Part shown: piece by piece, positions 26,693-37,435 of the stretch
Layout: the number at the start of each line of letters is the position of its first letter
Position numbering within the stretch: the stretch's first letter is position 1
Assembly (NCBI RefSeq): GCF_000974985.2
Contig: NZ_LAVA02000026.1
Coordinates: 124,001-188,000 of the forward strand
Reading direction: 5' to 3'
DNA length: 64,000 nucleotides
Origin: Streptomyces mangrovisoli
GTDB taxonomy: Bacteria; Actinomycetota; Actinomycetes; Streptomycetales; Streptomycetaceae
Translations under genes and position numbers: made by a program
Notes under the pieces: model-generated
Databases searched by the model: none
Seen by the model: the letters and a program-made list of their open reading frames with translations, nothing else
What the model was told of the DNA's origin: nothing

Positions 26693-27987
26693 GCGCCGTC
26701 CGCCAAGCGACTACGTGGCTGAACGACACCTATGGCGGCCTCGTCGAACTCGCGTCCCCTCGGCCGGTGCACGAGACGGCTGCGGCCTGGTTGTACGCCT
26801 GTCGCACCCTGACGCAGCCGGGATATCCCGCCACGCCGATGCTCGCGGGCTCGTTGGTGGTGCCGAAGGACGGCAGCTGTCCCTTCCATCCGGCGCCCAG
26901 CATGCCGCTCGGCGACCTGGAGCCGGCGCCGCCCGGTGAAGCGGCCAACCGCGCCGAAGGCCAGGCCCGGCGGATCAACGCGCGCGGCTGTGTCGTCGCC
27001 ATGCACTGCGCGATCAACGGCACCCCGTCCGTACCGCTGCCCTGGCGCCCCTCCGACGAGGCCCCCGGCTGGTGGGACCGGCTCGGACGTCGGTACTTCC
27101 CGGAGTTCCAGCCGGTTCCCGTCGGGGACTGGGACGACCTGGTGAAGGCCGTCGCGGCGACCGGCCCCGACACCCGCGGTGTCATCTGGGTCCGTCGCGA
27201 GATCGGCGGTCACGAGGCCAGCGGCAACCTTCTCTACGCGCACAACAACAAGGGCCAGGTCGTCTTCCTCGACGGCCTCACGTCCTCGCTCGCCCGCCTG
27301 GACGTGCCGCCCCTGCTGCGCGAACTGGTCCTGCTGCGGGCGGTGCCGGGCGCGTCCTCCTCTCCGCGCGCCCCCTGGCAGCAGGCCGCCCCCGACTTCG
27401 CCTCCGCCGTCGCGAAGGCCCGGCACTGGCTCGACGACGCCTACAAGGGGCAGGTCGACCTGGACCGGCCCACCGCGCAGGACGAGACGCTGCGCGCCTG
27501 GGTCTTCTCCTGCAACAGCAGGCGTTTCCTCGGCGACGGGAACTGGCAGCACGCCATGCTGGACGCCACGGTGGTCGTACCGAAGGACGACAGCGCGCCC
27601 TTCGGTCTGCCGAACACCGCGCCCTGGGCCTGGCTGGCCCGCTGGGACGCCGGCGAGACCCCCGGCACGGCGGACCTGCCGCGGCCTCCGGCTCCGGGGC
27701 ACGCGTCCTGGTTCGAACCCACGCTCGCGCAGCTCGGCCAGGTGCTGTCCACCTCCGAGCACCCGGACTGGCAGACGGCGATGAACGCGCTGGCGGCGCT
27801 GCCGGTCGGTGCCCGGAGCCTGGTCTGGATCCGCCGCACGGACGGGCGTGGGCGGGAGGCGGTGGGCCTGCTGCTCAACGCGGTACGCCGGGAGGAGGGA
27901 GTCCTGGTCATCGACGGCTCCTCCGACGCCCCGTTCACCTTCGACCCGACCGGCGTCCACCGCCTCCACGTCATCCGCTACCGCTGA
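26689..27987 (+). CDS. Duplicated immunity-like protein with degraded papain-toxin-like halves
   Basis: The 432-residue product is an internal duplication (about 1-220 and 228-432). Each half starts like the small immunity protein: A.TWLNDTYGGLVEL or ARHWLDDAYKGQVDL, then SLVVPKDGSCPFHP or TVVVPKDDSAPFGLP. Each continues with a segment that mirrors the toxin C-terminus: GNLLYAHNNKGQVVFLDG and GLLLNAVRREEGVLVIDG against the toxin's GHFFNAVNTEHGVVFLDG. The catalytic histidine is replaced (Asn180, Leu394). Half 1 keeps a cysteine (Cys101) in a toxin-like setting; half 2 has lost that part. This suggests immunity or decoy activity (inference). Codon use is normal high-GC, unlike the adjacent module. 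It converges on the next gene with a 10-bp overlap. Confidence 0.7.
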   Translation: MSAVRQATTWLNDTYGGLVELASPRPVHETAAAWLYACRTLTQPGYPATPMLAGSLVVPKDGSCPFHPAPSMPLGDLEPAPPGEAANRAEGQARRINARGCVVAMHCAINGTPSVPLPWRPSDEAPGWWDRLGRRYFPEFQPVPVGDWDDLVKAVAATGPDTRGVIWVRREIGGHEASGNLLYAHNNKGQVVFLDGLTSSLARLDVPPLLRELVLLRAVPGASSSPRAPWQQAAPDFASAVAKARHWLDDAYKGQVDLDRPTAQDETLRAWVFSCNSRRFLGDGNWQHAMLDATVVVPKDDSAPFGLPNTAPWAWLARWDAGETPGTADLPRPPAPGHASWFEPTLAQLGQVLSTSEHPDWQTAMNALAALPVGARSLVWIRRTDGRGREAVGLLLNAVRREEGVLVIDGSSDAPFTFDPTGVHRLHVIRYR

Positions 27988-28532
27988 CCCGCATCCCGGC
28001 ACCCGAGCGTCTTGAGGGTGGCGGGGAAGTAGGCGCGCATGAAGCGTTCGATGTCGTGCCGGTACGAACGGGTACCTGGGGGGACTTGGGGGAGCTGGAG
28101 GGTGAGGGTGAAGTAGTTGCCACCTTTGGTCTTGCAGGGGGCTGTAGAAATTGCCCCGTTGTCACCCACAGCCGTCTCGTAGTCAGCATCAAGCAGCGTG
28201 GGCGATTCGAGAAGAGAAACGGAATTGACCGATCTCGCAATGTGCAGGGGGCTCACCTGGTCCGAGTGCCAGGCGAATCTCATCATGAGCTGCGCTTCGT
28301 CATCCACGAGGACCTCGCAGTACGCCGAAGGCTGAGGATTCTGACGACTCACGCGGTTCCGCTCGACGACCGTTCCCACTCGGAGGAGCGGCTTGGCCAA
28401 GCTTCGACTCACAGCAGTTCCACACAGCGAACGAGGCGAGGACTCGTGGCTGGGCCGGCTGATGTACGAGGCAGCAAGGCCAAGACATACGAGCAGCGTC
28501 GCTGTGAGCACGGTCTTCGCGATGCGGCTCAT
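27978..28532 (-). CDS. Membrane-anchored or secreted protein of unknown function
   Basis: A 184-residue protein with an N-terminal hydrophobic segment (about 7-25, VLTATLLVCLGLAASYI) and no lipobox, so it is a signal anchor or signal peptide. The remaining part is extracytoplasmic with several cysteines. No family is recognised. Its ATG overlaps the stop of the 693-residue WXG-type protein by 4 bp, making it the third gene of that operon. Its base composition is less GC-rich than its neighbours, like the end of the upstream gene. A membrane-side immunity or accessory role is possible but unsupported. Confidence 0.7.
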   Translation of the reverse strand: MSRIAKTVLTATLLVCLGLAASYISRPSHESSPRSLCGTAVSRSLAKPLLRVGTVVERNRVSRQNPQPSAYCEVLVDDEAQLMMRFAWHSDQVSPLHIARSVNSVSLLESPTLLDADYETAVGDNGAISTAPCKTKGGNYFTLTLQLPQVPPGTRSYRHDIERFMRAYFPATLKTLGCRDAGQR

Positions 28533-30610
28533 TTACCGACGCCCCCGGAAACACCCCGTGCGTGGTCAATTCCGGCTTCGGCGGACTTTTCCACCAGGTC
28601 CTGTCGCTCATAAGGCTGCCGACCACCTTGCTGATGCGTCTTCGCCCACTCCGCAGCGAGGGCCGTCAGCTGACCGTTTCGATCCTGATAGCTAGACACG
28701 GCTTCCTTGGAAGCACCGTCGTCCAACCGCTTCTGCTCATCCGCCAACCACCGCTCCGTCACATAGTCAAACCCCTGCTGCACCTGGCCATTGACCACCG
28801 GGATGAAGCCAATCGCTTTGTCGAACAGCGGCTTGTCCTTGAACTCGGCTGTTTGGGGGTCACCCTGGGCCTGGGTTCGGGCCTCCTCCAGGAAGCCGAC
28901 CGTGCGGCCCGCGCGGACCAGCGGCTCCGGGGAGTCCGTGTGGTGACCGTGAATCGCGGAGACCATCGCCTGGTTCAACCCCCCGTTCAACGTCCCGTAC
29001 GCCCCCTCGGACTTGGACACCTGCTTCGTCACCTCGAAGAGCTCGTGCTGGTTCAGCGGGGACCTGGAGATGTCCACCTCGCTCATCGCCGCGTGCACCG
29101 TCGCCCCGTGGTTGACCAGGATGTTCGCCATCGGCCGCCGCAGCGACGGCGGGAAGTCGTCGCCCGTCGCGGCGAGGTGCTCGACCGCCGAGCGCAGCAC
29201 CGCCCCGTTCGCGGGGGTGTGCGCCACGTAGTGGCCCGCGCGGGACGACGGGTCGATGCCCGTGGCCGCCGCCTGGAGCGCCGCCCCGAGGCCCGCGCGG
29301 TCGTCGCGGTCCGGGCCGGCGGTGTACAGGTCGGCCTTCACGCCGTCGTGCGCGTGCAGGACGACGTTCCAGTCGCGGTCCCTGACCAGGTACTTCATGT
29401 GGTCGCCGGTGCTCAGATAGTGCGCCGCCGTCTCCGGGTGGTGGCTCATCACGCCGAGCATCCCGTCGACCGGGTCGTTGGCGAACCAGCCCCCGTCCCG
29501 GCCGGCCCAGGCCTCCTTCAGCCGCCAGATGCCCGGCTCCCGCCGCTCCGCCGCGATCATGTCGTCCGTCAGATCCGTCAGCACCCGCGGCGCGTACCCG
29601 TGGCCCTTGCGCAGCAGCGTGACCAGCGACTGGTAGCCCACCGCCTGGTCCAGACGGGCGCCCTGGGCCTGCGTGGCGAACCGCCGTACGCCCGCCCTGC
29701 GCATCCCCGCCCGCCACTTCCGGTACCACGGCGACCGCGTGTCCTTGGTCGCCGTCGCCAGCGCGTCGGCCAGGCCGCGTTCCAGTGACGCGTAGTCCCC
29801 CGCCCTGCCCGCCGCCGCGCCGGCGCCCGCGGCCGGCCCGTGCATCAGGTCGTCCAGAGTGTTCGTCAACGTGATCGTGCCGGCCGGGCCGAGGCCGTCC
29901 AGAACCGTGCGGGAGAAGCCGGTGTCGAGGTCGTTGTCCCTGAACAGGCGTTCCAGCTCGTGGAGTTGATTGACCGACAGCCGGTCCTCGTCCGCGAGGC
30001 CGCGCAGCAGATCCCGCGCGCGGCCCGCCTCGTAGCGCTCGATGTCGCCCACCGCCCGGCCGTTGAAGCCGCGCCCGCCCGCGATCACGTCCGAGTCGGC
30101 CACCACCGCCTTCAGGGCGAGCCGCACCCCGGCGTCCGCGTCGGCGACGTCCCGCACCGCCTTGTCGATACGGTCCTGCCAGTGCCGCAGGGCCTTGGAG
30201 TGGTCGGCGTCCCCGTGGACCGTCGCCCGTTCCGCCTGTTCCGCCTCCAGCAGGCCGAGCGTCACCCGCCCGCGCTCGGAGACCAGCATCCCCGCCGCCC
30301 GGGCCTCGCTCCGTGCCGCCACCACCCGGCCGCGCAACTCGGTGAACTGCGCGTGCGCGTCCCGCAGCAGCGAGGCGACGGCCTTGGCCTCGGTCTGGGC
30401 GTACCCGAACTCCTTGAGCGTGATCTCGAAGCGCGCGTGCGCCGCGTCCGCGCTCAGGCCCTGCCAGGCCGGTCCCATGACGACGCCGTGCACATCCCGG
30501 CGGTAGGCCTTCTCCTGGCGGGCGAACTCCCCCGCCATGCCGTCCCAGCGCTCCGCCGCGGTGGTCAGCGCGGCCAGGTCGGCGGTCATGATCTCGTGGT
30601 ACGACGGCAT
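28529..30610 (-). CDS. Large WXG-type helical protein of unknown function
   Basis: A 693-residue protein. The N-terminal about 100 residues form a WXG100-like helical hairpin with Trp49-Gln-Gly51 (GPAWQGLSADAA). Long helical stretches follow, and a central part (about 300-560) has short sequences such as YLSTGDHMKYLVRDRDW and RAGHYVAHTPANGA; this layout resembles large streptomycete WXG-type proteins, but I cannot assign a catalytic domain. The last about 110 residues (bases below about 28,860) use AT-richer codons, hinting at an exchanged C-terminus. It lies 16 bp after the small upstream gene and overlaps the downstream one. Confidence 0.75.
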   Translation of the reverse strand: MPSYHEIMTADLAALTTAAERWDGMAGEFARQEKAYRRDVHGVVMGPAWQGLSADAAHARFEITLKEFGYAQTEAKAVASLLRDAHAQFTELRGRVVAARSEARAAGMLVSERGRVTLGLLEAEQAERATVHGDADHSKALRHWQDRIDKAVRDVADADAGVRLALKAVVADSDVIAGGRGFNGRAVGDIERYEAGRARDLLRGLADEDRLSVNQLHELERLFRDNDLDTGFSRTVLDGLGPAGTITLTNTLDDLMHGPAAGAGAAAGRAGDYASLERGLADALATATKDTRSPWYRKWRAGMRRAGVRRFATQAQGARLDQAVGYQSLVTLLRKGHGYAPRVLTDLTDDMIAAERREPGIWRLKEAWAGRDGGWFANDPVDGMLGVMSHHPETAAHYLSTGDHMKYLVRDRDWNVVLHAHDGVKADLYTAGPDRDDRAGLGAALQAAATGIDPSSRAGHYVAHTPANGAVLRSAVEHLAATGDDFPPSLRRPMANILVNHGATVHAAMSEVDISRSPLNQHELFEVTKQVSKSEGAYGTLNGGLNQAMVSAIHGHHTDSPEPLVRAGRTVGFLEEARTQAQGDPQTAEFKDKPLFDKAIGFIPVVNGQVQQGFDYVTERWLADEQKRLDDGASKEAVSSYQDRNGQLTALAAEWAKTHQQGGRQPYERQDLVEKSAEAGIDHARGVSGGVGK

Positions 30611-30626
30611 CGCCCGCGCCGCCGTC

Positions 30627-31004
30627 TCAGTACCGGTCCAGCGCCGACACCCGGCGTGCCGCCGAGGCCGCCGTCAGGTCCGCGTCGGTCAGCAGCACGT
30701 TCGCGCCGTGCAGGGACTCCCGCTCGGCGGACAGCCGGTGCAGCAGGTCGCGCACCTGGCCGGTCCAGGTCTCGTGCGCCCCGCGCAGGGCCGCGGAGGT
30801 GAGCCAGCCGTCGCCGTCCCGGGTGCCGAAGGCCCGCACCGCGGCCGCGGTCTCCTCCTCCGCCCACCGGCCCGCCCGCCCGGTGTCGGGCTCGATGTGC
30901 CGTTCCAGGGCGCGGGCCGCGGCCCGCTTCTCAGCCGGTGAGGAGGCCAGGTCCTTCGATCGGGCGCCGACTGCCACCACGTACTCCACCGTCCCGTCCC
31001 GCAC
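30627..31004 (-). CDS. Small WXG-type partner protein
   Basis: A 125-residue, mostly helical protein whose C-terminal half (ETWTGQVRDLLHRLSAERESL followed by VLLTDADLTAAS) resembles the second helix and tail of WXG100-like proteins. No export signal is seen. The start GTG 31004 lacks a clear Shine-Dalgarno sequence and is uncertain. It is the first gene of a three-gene operon with the 693- and 184-residue proteins, suggesting it partners the large protein. Confidence 0.6.
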   Translation of the reverse strand: MRDGTVEYVVAVGARSKDLASSPAEKRAAARALERHIEPDTGRAGRWAEEETAAAVRAFGTRDGDGWLTSAALRGAHETWTGQVRDLLHRLSAERESLHGANVLLTDADLTAASAARRVSALDRY

Positions 31005-31070
31005 CGCGCCGGATGTGCCGCACCGGGCCGACGGCCCGTCGACCCTTCAACCGGCGCACGCAGGACTTTG

Positions 31071-31550
31071 TCACGGTGTGTCACGGTGGGTCTGGGCTGC
31101 GCCGAGTTGACGGCGGGACAGGTGCAGGGCGAGCAGAGCGCTCGTCAGCGCCTGTGCGGCCGTATCGTCCAGCGGGGCCAGGAAGTCCCGCTCGACCCGC
31201 TCGCGGGCCTGCTCCGCGTCGGCCAGGTTGCGCTCGCCGTCCGGCGTCAGCGTGACGACGTTGCGGCGCCGGTCCCGGTCGCTGCGGTGGCGCTCGACGT
31301 AGCCCTTCTTCTCCAGCGAGTCGACGACGCCGACCATCGTCGTGCGGTCGACGCCGAGGCTCTCGGCGATCTCCAGCTGGGAGAGCTGCTGCCCGGCGGA
31401 GGCGATCAACGCCAGCACGCCCAGTTCCCGCGGGATGAGCCGGTAGGGCGCGAGCGCCTGCTCCAGCTCGGCCGCGAGCGCCACATAGGCGTGCTTCAGG
31501 AGATACCCGAGGCGACCCGCCAGGACATCCGGCGGTTGCACGTCCTTCAT
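31071..31550 (-). CDS. MarR family transcriptional regulator
   Basis: A 159-residue winged-helix repressor. The recognition region reads LSQLEIAESLGVDRTTMVGVVDSLEKKGYVERHRSDRDRR, typical of MarR. ATG 31550 was preferred over an upstream TTG at 31577 because the latter would overlap the operator palindrome. A TACGCT hexamer (minus strand, 31557-31562) about 7 bp upstream suggests a leaderless transcript. It is divergent from the MFS gene and probably represses it and itself; the ligand is unknown. Confidence 0.9.
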   Translation of the reverse strand: MKDVQPPDVLAGRLGYLLKHAYVALAAELEQALAPYRLIPRELGVLALIASAGQQLSQLEIAESLGVDRTTMVGVVDSLEKKGYVERHRSDRDRRRNVVTLTPDGERNLADAEQARERVERDFLAPLDDTAAQALTSALLALHLSRRQLGAAQTHRDTP

Positions 31551-31556
31551 ACGCAA

Positions 31557-31591
31557 AGCGTACACTGGCACCGACAATCAGCACTGCTGAT
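31557..31591. promoter_or_regulatory. marR-MFS divergent promoters and operator
   Basis: ATCAGCACTGCTGAT (31577-31591) is a perfect 7-1-7 palindrome. It covers the expected -35 position of the leaderless marR promoter (-10 TACGCT at 31557-31562, minus strand). It lies just downstream of TACACT (31561-31566, plus strand), a candidate -10 for the MFS gene. Binding there could block both directions. Confidence 0.65.
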
Positions 31592-31769
31592 GATCTCCAG
31601 TGGTGATGGATGCGGGGGCGCGCGCACGGCGCAGGGGCCAGGGGGACATGTCACGGACCGCCACGGACCGGCCCCGATCGACACGGACCAGCCCGGACCA
31701 GCCCGGAACCGTACCCGGCACCGCCCCACCCGTCCCACTCGACCAGCCAAGGAAAGCGACCATCCCGTC

Positions 31770-33296
31770 ATGAGCGATTCACCCCCGGCCGAGGCCATAC
31801 GGACGGCCCCGTCCTCCCCCGACCACCCGACCGCCGGCACCGCCGACCCGCGCCGCTGGTGGGGTCTGGTCGTCATCGCCCTGGCCCAGTTGATGGTGGT
31901 CCTCGACGCGACCATCGTGAACATCGCCCTGCCGTCCGCCCAGAAGGCGCTGGACATGTCCGACGGCAGCCGGCAGTGGGTCATCACCGCCTACACCCTC
32001 GCCTTCGGCGGCCTGCTGCTGCTCGGCGGCCGCATCGCCGACCTGGTCGGCCGCAAGCGCACGTTCATCATCGGCCTGATCGGCTTCGCCCTCGCCTCCG
32101 CGATCGGCGGCGCGGCCGAGACCCCCGGCGTGCTGTTCGCCGCCCGCGCCCTCCAGGGCGTCTTCGGCGCCGTCCTCGCGCCGTCCGCGCTGTCGCTGAT
32201 GACGACGACGTTCACCGACCCGCGCGAGCGCGGCAAGGCGTTCGGCATCTACGGCGCCATCGCCGGCGCGGGCGCCGCGCTCGGCCTGCTGCTCGGCGGC
32301 GTGCTCACGTCGTACGCGAACTGGCGCTGGTGTCTGTACGTGAACGTGCCGATCGCCGCCATCGCCGTCGTCGGCGCGCTGATCCTGCTGCACGACCGCC
32401 CCGGGCACAGCGAGGCCAAGCTCGACATCCCCGGCGTGATCCTCGGCTGCGGCGGCCTGGTCGCCGTCGTCTACGGCTTCTCCGAGGCCGAGCCGCGCGG
32501 CTGGGGCGACGGCCGGGTGCTCGCGCTGCTGATCGGCGGCGTGGTCCTGCTGGCCGCGTTCGTCTTCTGGCAGACCCGGGCCAAGCACCCGCTGCTGCCG
32601 CTGCGCGTCCTCGCCGACCGGAACCGCGCGGGCTGCTTCCTCACCATGGGCCTGGCCACGATCGGCATGTTCGGCCTGTTCCTGTTCATGACGTACTACT
32701 TCCAGGGCATCCTGGGCTACTCCCCGGTCCGCAGCGGCCTGGCGTTCCTGCCGATGTCCGCGATGATCATCATCGGTTCGACGCAGATCTCCGCGCGGCT
32801 GCTGCCCACCACGCCGCCGCGGCGGCTCATGGTGCCGGGCATGCTGCTCGCCGCCGCGGGCCTCGGGGTCCTCACCCAGCTCGGCGTGGACTCGGCGTAC
32901 GCCACCCACGTCCTGCCCGCCGAGCTGCTGCTCGGCCTCGGCATGGGCCTGACCTTCATGCCGGTCTTCTCCACCGCGACCCACGGGGTCCGGCCGCAGG
33001 ACGCCGGCGTGACCTCCGCGATGGTCAACACCTCGCAGCAGGTGGGCGGTTCGCTCGGTACGGCGCTGCTGAACACGATCGCCACCTCGGCGACCACGAC
33101 GTACGTCGGCACGCATCTGACGGACCCCTCCCGCAAGGCGCAGGTCCTGAGCGAGGGCATCGTCCACGGGTACACCCAGGCCATCTGGTGGGGCGTCGGC
33201 GCGATGCTGATCGCCGCGGTCGTCTCCGGCCTGCTGGTCGTCGCCCGTCCGAACGGTCACGGCGCCCCGGAGGGCGCGGCCGCGGCCGCCCACTGA
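31770..33296 (+). CDS. MFS drug exporter, DHA2 (EmrB/QacA) family
   Basis: A 508-residue proton antiporter with about 14 predicted membrane helices. The DHA2 motif [14 protein letters not shown] is in helix 1, [14 protein letters not shown] is motif A, and [16 protein letters not shown] is the motif C region. Start ATG 31770 follows AAGGAAAG. Divergent from a MarR gene with a shared operator, the usual layout of an inducible efflux system. The substrate cannot be deduced. A perfect 18-bp terminator follows. Confidence 0.92.
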   Translation: MSDSPPAEAIRTAPSSPDHPTAGTADPRRWWGLVVIALAQLMVVLDATIVNIALPSAQKALDMSDGSRQWVITAYTLAFGGLLLLGGRIADLVGRKRTFIIGLIGFALASAIGGAAETPGVLFAARALQGVFGAVLAPSALSLMTTTFTDPRERGKAFGIYGAIAGAGAALGLLLGGVLTSYANWRWCLYVNVPIAAIAVVGALILLHDRPGHSEAKLDIPGVILGCGGLVAVVYGFSEAEPRGWGDGRVLALLIGGVVLLAAFVFWQTRAKHPLLPLRVLADRNRAGCFLTMGLATIGMFGLFLFMTYYFQGILGYSPVRSGLAFLPMSAMIIIGSTQISARLLPTTPPRRLMVPGMLLAAAGLGVLTQLGVDSAYATHVLPAELLLGLGMGLTFMPVFSTATHGVRPQDAGVTSAMVNTSQQVGGSLGTALLNTIATSATTTYVGTHLTDPSRKAQVLSEGIVHGYTQAIWWGVGAMLIAAVVSGLLVVARPNGHGAPEGAAAAAH

Positions 33297-33318
33297 CGCC
33301 CGGCCCGCACCGCACACG

Positions 33319-33358
33319 GACGCGTCCCGCCCCCGAGGAATCGGGGGCGGGACGCGTC
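33319..33358 (+). terminator. Perfect 18-bp terminator after the MFS gene
   Basis: GACGCGTCCCGCCCCCGA pairs fully with TCGGGGGCGGGACGCGTC around GGAA and is followed by TTTTCCTT. It is a textbook intrinsic terminator. Confidence 0.92.
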
Positions 33359-33386
33359 TTTTCCTTGCATGGGCCCGCGCACACGA

Positions 33387-33420
33387 AAGGGCCCGTACGA
33401 CCGAAGTCGTACGGGCCCTT
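33387..33420 (-). terminator. tuf terminator, 15-bp stem with UUCG loop
   Basis: AAGGGCCCGTACGAC pairs fully with GTCGTACGGGCCCTT. On the leftward transcript the loop is UUCG and the stem is followed by a short U-run. It lies 26 bp beyond the tuf stop, back to back with the MFS terminator. Confidence 0.9.
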
Positions 33421-33445
33421 CCAGAGACCTACCTGGTCAGTCAGA

Positions 33446-34639
<1,194 letters not shown>

Positions 34640-34796
34640 TGGGTTCCTCCTGTGGAGTGGTTCTGTACGCCTTACTTCATCGGCGCCAGGTGATCTTTGC
34701 TGTCAGGTCCCGGGCCCCGGGGCGGACCGCCACGGTTTGCGGTGGTTCGCCCCGAGAGGCTCCGGGGTCAAGCCTACGGCGTGGGAACGCGGAGCG
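34640..34796 (-). promoter_or_regulatory. fusA-tuf spacer
   Basis: This 157-bp spacer contains an imperfect stem between GGGGCGGACC (about 34719-34728) and GGTTCGCCCC (about 34744-34753), and a CCCCGGGG-rich stretch. It may combine a partial fusA terminator with a tuf promoter. I found no confident -35/-10 pair. Confidence 0.4.
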
Positions 34797-36923
34797 TTAC
34801 TCGCCCTTGGCCTTCGCGATGATCTCCTCGGCGACGTTCCGGGGAACCTCGGCGTAGGAGTCGAACTGCATCGAGTAGCTCGCGCGACCCGACGTCTTGC
34901 TGCGGAGGTCGCCGACGTAGCCGAACATCTCCGACAGGGGCACGAGGCCCTTGACGACGCGGGCACCGGCCCGCTCCTCCATGGCCTGGATCTGGCCACG
35001 GCGGGAGTTGATGTCGCCGATGACCTCACCCATGTAGTCCTCGGGCGTGGTGACCTCGACGGCCATCATCGGCTCGAGGAGCACGGGCGAAGCCTTGCGC
35101 GCGGCCTCCTTGAAGGCCTGCGAGCCGGCGATCTTGAAGGCGAGCTCGGAGGAGTCGACCTCGTGGTAGCCACCGTCGATCAGGATGACGCGCACGCCGG
35201 TCATCTCGTAACCGGCGAGGATGCCGAACTGCATGGCCTCCTGCGCACCGGCGTCGACCGAAGGGATGTACTCCTTCGGGATACGGCCACCGGTCACCTT
35301 GTTCACGAACTCGTACGAGGCGTCGCCGCCCTCGATGGGCTCGATGCCGATCTGCACCTTCGCGAACTGACCGGTACCACCGGTCTGCTTCTTGTGGGTG
35401 TAGTCGACGCGCTCGACGGCCTTGCGGATCGTCTCGCGGTAGGCCACCTGCGGCTTGCCGACGTTGGCCTCGACCTTGAACTCACGGCGCATACGGTCGA
35501 CCAGCACCTCGAGGTGCAGCTCGCCCATGCCGCCGATGATGGTCTGGCCGGTCTCCTCGTCCGAGTGGACCTGGAAGGACGGGTCCTCCTCGGCCAGGCG
35601 CTGGATCGCGACGCCCAGCTTCTCCTGGTCACCCTTCGACTTGGGCTCGATGGCGACCTGGATGACCGGCGCCGGGAAGTCCATGGACTCCAGGATGACC
35701 GGGTTCTTCTCGTCGGACAGCGTCTCACCGGTGGTGGTCTGCTTCAGGCCCATGACGGCGACGATGTCGCCGGCGCCCACCGACTCGATCTCCTCACGCT
35801 TGTTCGCGTGCATGCGGTAGATCTTGCCGATGCGCTCCTTGCGGCCCTTGACCGAGTTGAGCACGGCGGAGCCGGACTCGAGGCGGCCGGAGTAGACGCG
35901 CACGAAGGTGAGCTTGCCGAGGTGCGGGTCGCTCATGATCTTGAACGCCAGCGCCGACAGGGGCTCCTCGTCGGACGGCTTGCGCTTGACGACCGTCTCC
36001 GGGTCCTTGACGTCGTGGCCCTCGATGGCCTCGATGTCGACCGGCGACGGCAGGTAGCGCACGACCGCGTCGAGCAGGGGCTGGACGCCCTTGTTCTTGA
36101 ACGCGGTGCCGCAGAACACGGGGGTCACCGTGGTGCCCGTGCCCTTGCCGGACGCGATGGTGATACGACGGATCGCGGCGTACAGCTGCTCCACGGAAGG
36201 CTCTTCGCCCTCCAGGTACAGCTCCATGATCTCTTCGTCGTTCTCCGCGACGGCCTCGAGCAGCTTGCCGCGCCACTCCTCGGCAGCCTCGGTGTGCGTG
36301 GCCGGGATGTCGACGATGTCGTACATCTCGCCCTTGGTCGCCTCGGCGGACCAGACGAACGCCTTCATCGTCACCAGGTCGACGACGCCCTTGAAGTCCG
36401 CCTCGGCGCCGATCGGGAGCTGCATGACGATCGGCTGAGCGCCCAGGCGGTCGGAGATCATGTCGACACAGCGGTGGAACTCGGCACCCGTGCGGTCGAG
36501 CTTGTTGACGAAGCAGATACGCGGAACGCCGTAGCGGTCCGCCTGACGCCAGACAGTCTCGGACTGGGGCTCGACACCGGCGACGCCGTCGAACACCGTC
36601 ACGGCACCGTCGAGCACGCGCAGGGAGCGCTCCACCTCGACGGTGAAGTCCACGTGACCCGGCGTGTCGATGATGTTGATGGTGTGGTCGACGTCTTCCA
36701 GCGGCCAGTGGCAGGTGGTGGCAGCAGAGGTGATCGTGATGCCACGCTCCTGCTCCTGCTCCATCCAGTCCATGGTGGCGGCGCCGTCGTGGACCTCACC
36801 GATCTTGTACGAAACGCCGGTGTAGAACAGGATCCGCTCGGTGGTGGTCGTCTTGCCCGCGTCGATGTGGGCCATGATGCCGATGTTGCGCACCCTGGCC
36901 AGGTCAAGCGAAGTGGTAGCCAT
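34797..36923 (-). CDS. fusA: Elongation factor G
   Basis: A 708-residue EF-G driving translocation and ribosome recycling. GTPase motifs: [19 protein letters not shown], the switch II segment DTPGHVDF, and NKLDRTGA. Domains II-V follow, with [16 protein letters not shown] in domain IV. No fusidic-acid-type change can be judged by eye. It lies 39 bp after rpsG in the str operon. Confidence 0.98.
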   Translation of the reverse strand: MATTSLDLARVRNIGIMAHIDAGKTTTTERILFYTGVSYKIGEVHDGAATMDWMEQEQERGITITSAATTCHWPLEDVDHTINIIDTPGHVDFTVEVERSLRVLDGAVTVFDGVAGVEPQSETVWRQADRYGVPRICFVNKLDRTGAEFHRCVDMISDRLGAQPIVMQLPIGAEADFKGVVDLVTMKAFVWSAEATKGEMYDIVDIPATHTEAAEEWRGKLLEAVAENDEEIMELYLEGEEPSVEQLYAAIRRITIASGKGTGTTVTPVFCGTAFKNKGVQPLLDAVVRYLPSPVDIEAIEGHDVKDPETVVKRKPSDEEPLSALAFKIMSDPHLGKLTFVRVYSGRLESGSAVLNSVKGRKERIGKIYRMHANKREEIESVGAGDIVAVMGLKQTTTGETLSDEKNPVILESMDFPAPVIQVAIEPKSKGDQEKLGVAIQRLAEEDPSFQVHSDEETGQTIIGGMGELHLEVLVDRMRREFKVEANVGKPQVAYRETIRKAVERVDYTHKKQTGGTGQFAKVQIGIEPIEGGDASYEFVNKVTGGRIPKEYIPSVDAGAQEAMQFGILAGYEMTGVRVILIDGGYHEVDSSELAFKIAGSQAFKEAARKASPVLLEPMMAVEVTTPEDYMGEVIGDINSRRGQIQAMEERAGARVVKGLVPLSEMFGYVGDLRSKTSGRASYSMQFDSYAEVPRNVAEEIIAKAKGE

Positions 36924-36962
36924 GAGGCTTCAGTCTTCTCTCGGTCTCGATGTGGACTGCGA

Positions 36963-37433
36963 CTACCAGCGGTAGTGCGCGAAGGCCTTGTTGGACTCGG
37001 CCATCTTGTGCGTGTCCTCGCGCTTCTTCACAGCGGCACCCAGGCCGTTGGAGGCGTCGAGGAGCTCGTTGAGCAGACGCTCGGTCATGGTCTTCTCGCG
37101 ACGGGCGCGGGAGTAACCGACGAGCCAGCGCAGGGCGAGCGTGTTGGCACGACCGGGCTTGACCTCGATCGGGACCTGGTACGTCGCACCACCGACACGG
37201 CGGGACTTGACCTCGAGGGTCGGCTTGATGTTCTCCAGCGCGCGCTTCAGCGTGATGATCGGGTCGTTGCCCGTCTTCTCACGCAGACCCTCCATGGCGC
37301 CGTAGACGATGCGCTCGGCGGTGGAGCGCTTGCCGTTCAGCAGCACCTTGTTGATGAGGGAGGTCACCAGAGGAGAACCGTAGACCGGGTCGATGATGAC
37401 CGGGCGCTTCGGGGCGGGGCCCTTACGAGGCAT
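36963..37433 (-). CDS. rpsG: 30S ribosomal protein S7
   Basis: A 156-residue S7 that nucleates the small-subunit head. [20 protein letters not shown], the beta-hairpin region [20 protein letters not shown] and the C-terminal NKAFAHYRW are conserved. It starts 2 bp after rpsL. Confidence 0.98.
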   Translation of the reverse strand: MPRKGPAPKRPVIIDPVYGSPLVTSLINKVLLNGKRSTAERIVYGAMEGLREKTGNDPIITLKRALENIKPTLEVKSRRVGGATYQVPIEVKPGRANTLALRWLVGYSRARREKTMTERLLNELLDASNGLGAAVKKREDTHKMAESNKAFAHYRW

Positions 37434-37435
37434 TC

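Noticed and set aside
27978..28532. The 184-residue protein as a lipoprotein
   Set aside because: The hydrophobic N-terminus is not followed by a lipobox cysteine.
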